Origin: an uncultured Gemmatimonadota bacterium
GTDB taxonomy: Bacteria; Gemmatimonadota; Gemmatimonadetes; Gemmatimonadales; Gemmatimonadaceae
NCBI GenBank assembly: GCA_946887155.1
Contig: CAMPKM010000194.1
Location: forward strand, 1-6,078
Direction of reading: 5' to 3'
Length of the DNA: 6,078 nt
Part shown: positions 5,236 to 6,078 of the stretch, piece after piece
Layout of the letters: the number at the start of each line of letters is the position of its first letter
Numbering within the stretch: position 1 is the stretch's first letter
Notes under the pieces: generated by a model
Told to the model about the DNA's origin: nothing
The model's input: only the letters and a program-made list of their open reading frames with translations
Database searches by the model: none
Program-made: the position numbers and the translations under genes

Positions 5236-6078
5236 TCCAGGCGCGGCTGGAACGCATCTGCATCGTCATGATGAGTGCGGTGGGCGACGCGGTGCACGTG
5301 TTGCCGGTCATCAACGCGCTGAAGCGCCACGCCCCCGGTTGCCTGATCACGTGGGTGCTGCAGCCGGGTCCCGCGTCGCTGGTGCGCGGGCATCGTTCCG
5401 TGGACGAGATCATTGTGTTCGACCGGAGCGCGGGGCTGCAGGGATTCACGGCCGTGCGTCGCGAGCTGGCGTCCAGGCCATTCGACCTGGTGATCAACCT
5501 GCAGGTCTATTTCAAGGCGGGCGTGATCACGTCGTTCACGCGGGCGCCGGTGAAGCTCGGCTTCGACCGCTCGCGAGCGCGCGACTTCAACTGGCTGTTC
5601 ACGACGCACCGGATCCCGGCGCGGGAACCTGGCCAGCACGTCCAGGACCAGTACTTCGAGTTTCTCGAGGCGTTAGGCGTGCCGCACGCGCCGGTCACGT
5701 GGGACCTGGGGCCGTGGCCGCAGGAACTGGCCTGGCGAGACCGGTTTTTCGCCGGCATTGACCGGCCGGTGGCCTCGATCGTGGTGGCGACGAGCAAACC
5801 GGAAAAGGATTGGCTCCCCGAGCGCTGGGCGCAGGTGGTGGACCTGCTGCACGAGCAGTACGGCCTGCAGGCGGTGCTGGTCGGTGGCAAGTCGCCGCGT
5901 GAAGTGGCAGCCGAGCGCGTGATCATGGCTCGTTCCAGGCACCAGCCGGTTTCTGCGTTAGGCAGCGGGCTGCGGAACCTGGTCGGGATCCTGTCCGGCT
6001 CGGCGCTGGTGATGTCCCCCGACACCGGCCCGCTGCACATGGCGGTCGCCCTGGAGCGTCCGGTCATCAGCCTGATGG
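5232..6078 (+). CDS. Glycosyltransferase family 9 (heptosyltransferase-like), 3'-truncated at window edge
   Basis: The frame is open from GTG 5232 to the right edge: 282 codons plus one base, out of roughly 340 expected. GT9 enzymes transfer heptose from ADP-heptose to the growing LPS core at the inner face of the cytoplasmic membrane. The N-terminal Rossmann half begins RICIVMMSAVGDAVHVLPVI (8-27), with D19 at the position of the proposed catalytic aspartate, followed by FDLVINLQ (84-91) and APVKLGFDRSRAR (105-117). The C-terminal half has a donor-site stretch ATSKPEKDWLPERWAQV (186-202) and the GT9 signature SPDTGPLHMAVAL (262-274). GTG 5232 overlaps the kinase stop by 4 nt; starting at the ATGs of MM (codons 13-14) would remove the first beta-strand, so the GTG is preferred. 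The neighbouring LPS-kinase-like gene supports a core-oligosaccharide role. Whether it is WaaF-, WaaC- or WaaQ-like cannot be decided, so no symbol is given. Confidence 0.9.
   Translation, partial: MIQARLERICIVMMSAVGDAVHVLPVINALKRHAPGCLITWVLQPGPASLVRGHRSVDEIIVFDRSAGLQGFTAVRRELASRPFDLVINLQVYFKAGVITSFTRAPVKLGFDRSRARDFNWLFTTHRIPAREPGQHVQDQYFEFLEALGVPHAPVTWDLGPWPQELAWRDRFFAGIDRPVASIVVATSKPEKDWLPERWAQVVDLLHEQYGLQAVLVGGKSPREVAAERVIMARSRHQPVSALGSGLRNLVGILSGSALVMSPDTGPLHMAVALERPVISLM

Noticed and set aside
4695..5639. 314-aa minus-strand ORF across the kinase and GT9 genes
   Set aside because: It is antisense to two genes with catalytic motifs, and its low-complexity Arg/Ser-rich composition is typical of a shadow frame.
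5033..5761. 242-aa plus-strand ORF overlapping the kinase and GT9 genes
   Set aside because: It is the wrong frame relative to the GT9 motifs (SAVGD, SPDTGPLH), which read continuously from GTG 5232.

Overview
The window is high-GC coding DNA from what looks like a Gram-negative bacterium. It carries an outer-membrane-type secreted protein, a lipopolysaccharide-kinase-family protein and a heptosyltransferase-like glycosyltransferase. The long G+C-rich reading frames, an FHA-GAF-nucleotidyl cyclase and a characteristic GGnGTCnGACnCC palindrome remind me of Acidobacteriota (Vicinamibacteria-like) or neighbouring soil phyla. That taxonomic guess is inference and no marker gene here settles it.

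Layout: (1) Positions 1-1268, minus strand: a 5'-complete, 3'-truncated gene for a secreted protein with a signal peptide, a soluble mixed alpha/beta region and the start of a probable outer-membrane beta-barrel; it runs off the left edge. (2) Positions 1269-1319: a very short head-to-head intergenic gap holding a 23-nt palindrome. (3) Positions 1320-2816, plus strand: trpE, anthranilate synthase component I, without a trpG partner in view. (4) Positions 2816-2887: a short spacer with two inverted copies of the same palindrome family, the first overlapping the trpE stop codon. (5) Positions 2888-6078, plus strand: three genes joined by 4-nt GTGA start/stop overlaps: an FHA-GAF-class III nucleotidyl cyclase, a Kdo/WaaP-family sugar kinase-like protein, and a glycosyltransferase family 9 (heptosyltransferase-like) protein cut by the right edge. 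Almost every base is genic; no gene-free stretch exceeds about 75 bases and no RNA genes, CRISPR arrays or transposase genes were seen.

The last three genes look like one transcription unit in which a phosphopeptide-sensing (FHA), ligand-sensing (GAF) cyclase is translationally coupled to cell-envelope saccharide enzymes. trpE is a separate biosynthetic gene bracketed on both sides by the palindromes. The observations most worth a second look are the palindrome family with co-varying flanks, the cyclase-LPS gene coupling with a possible internal FHA target site, and a codon-context oddity: all six TTA/CTA leucine codons found in the window are followed directly by a glycine GGN codon.
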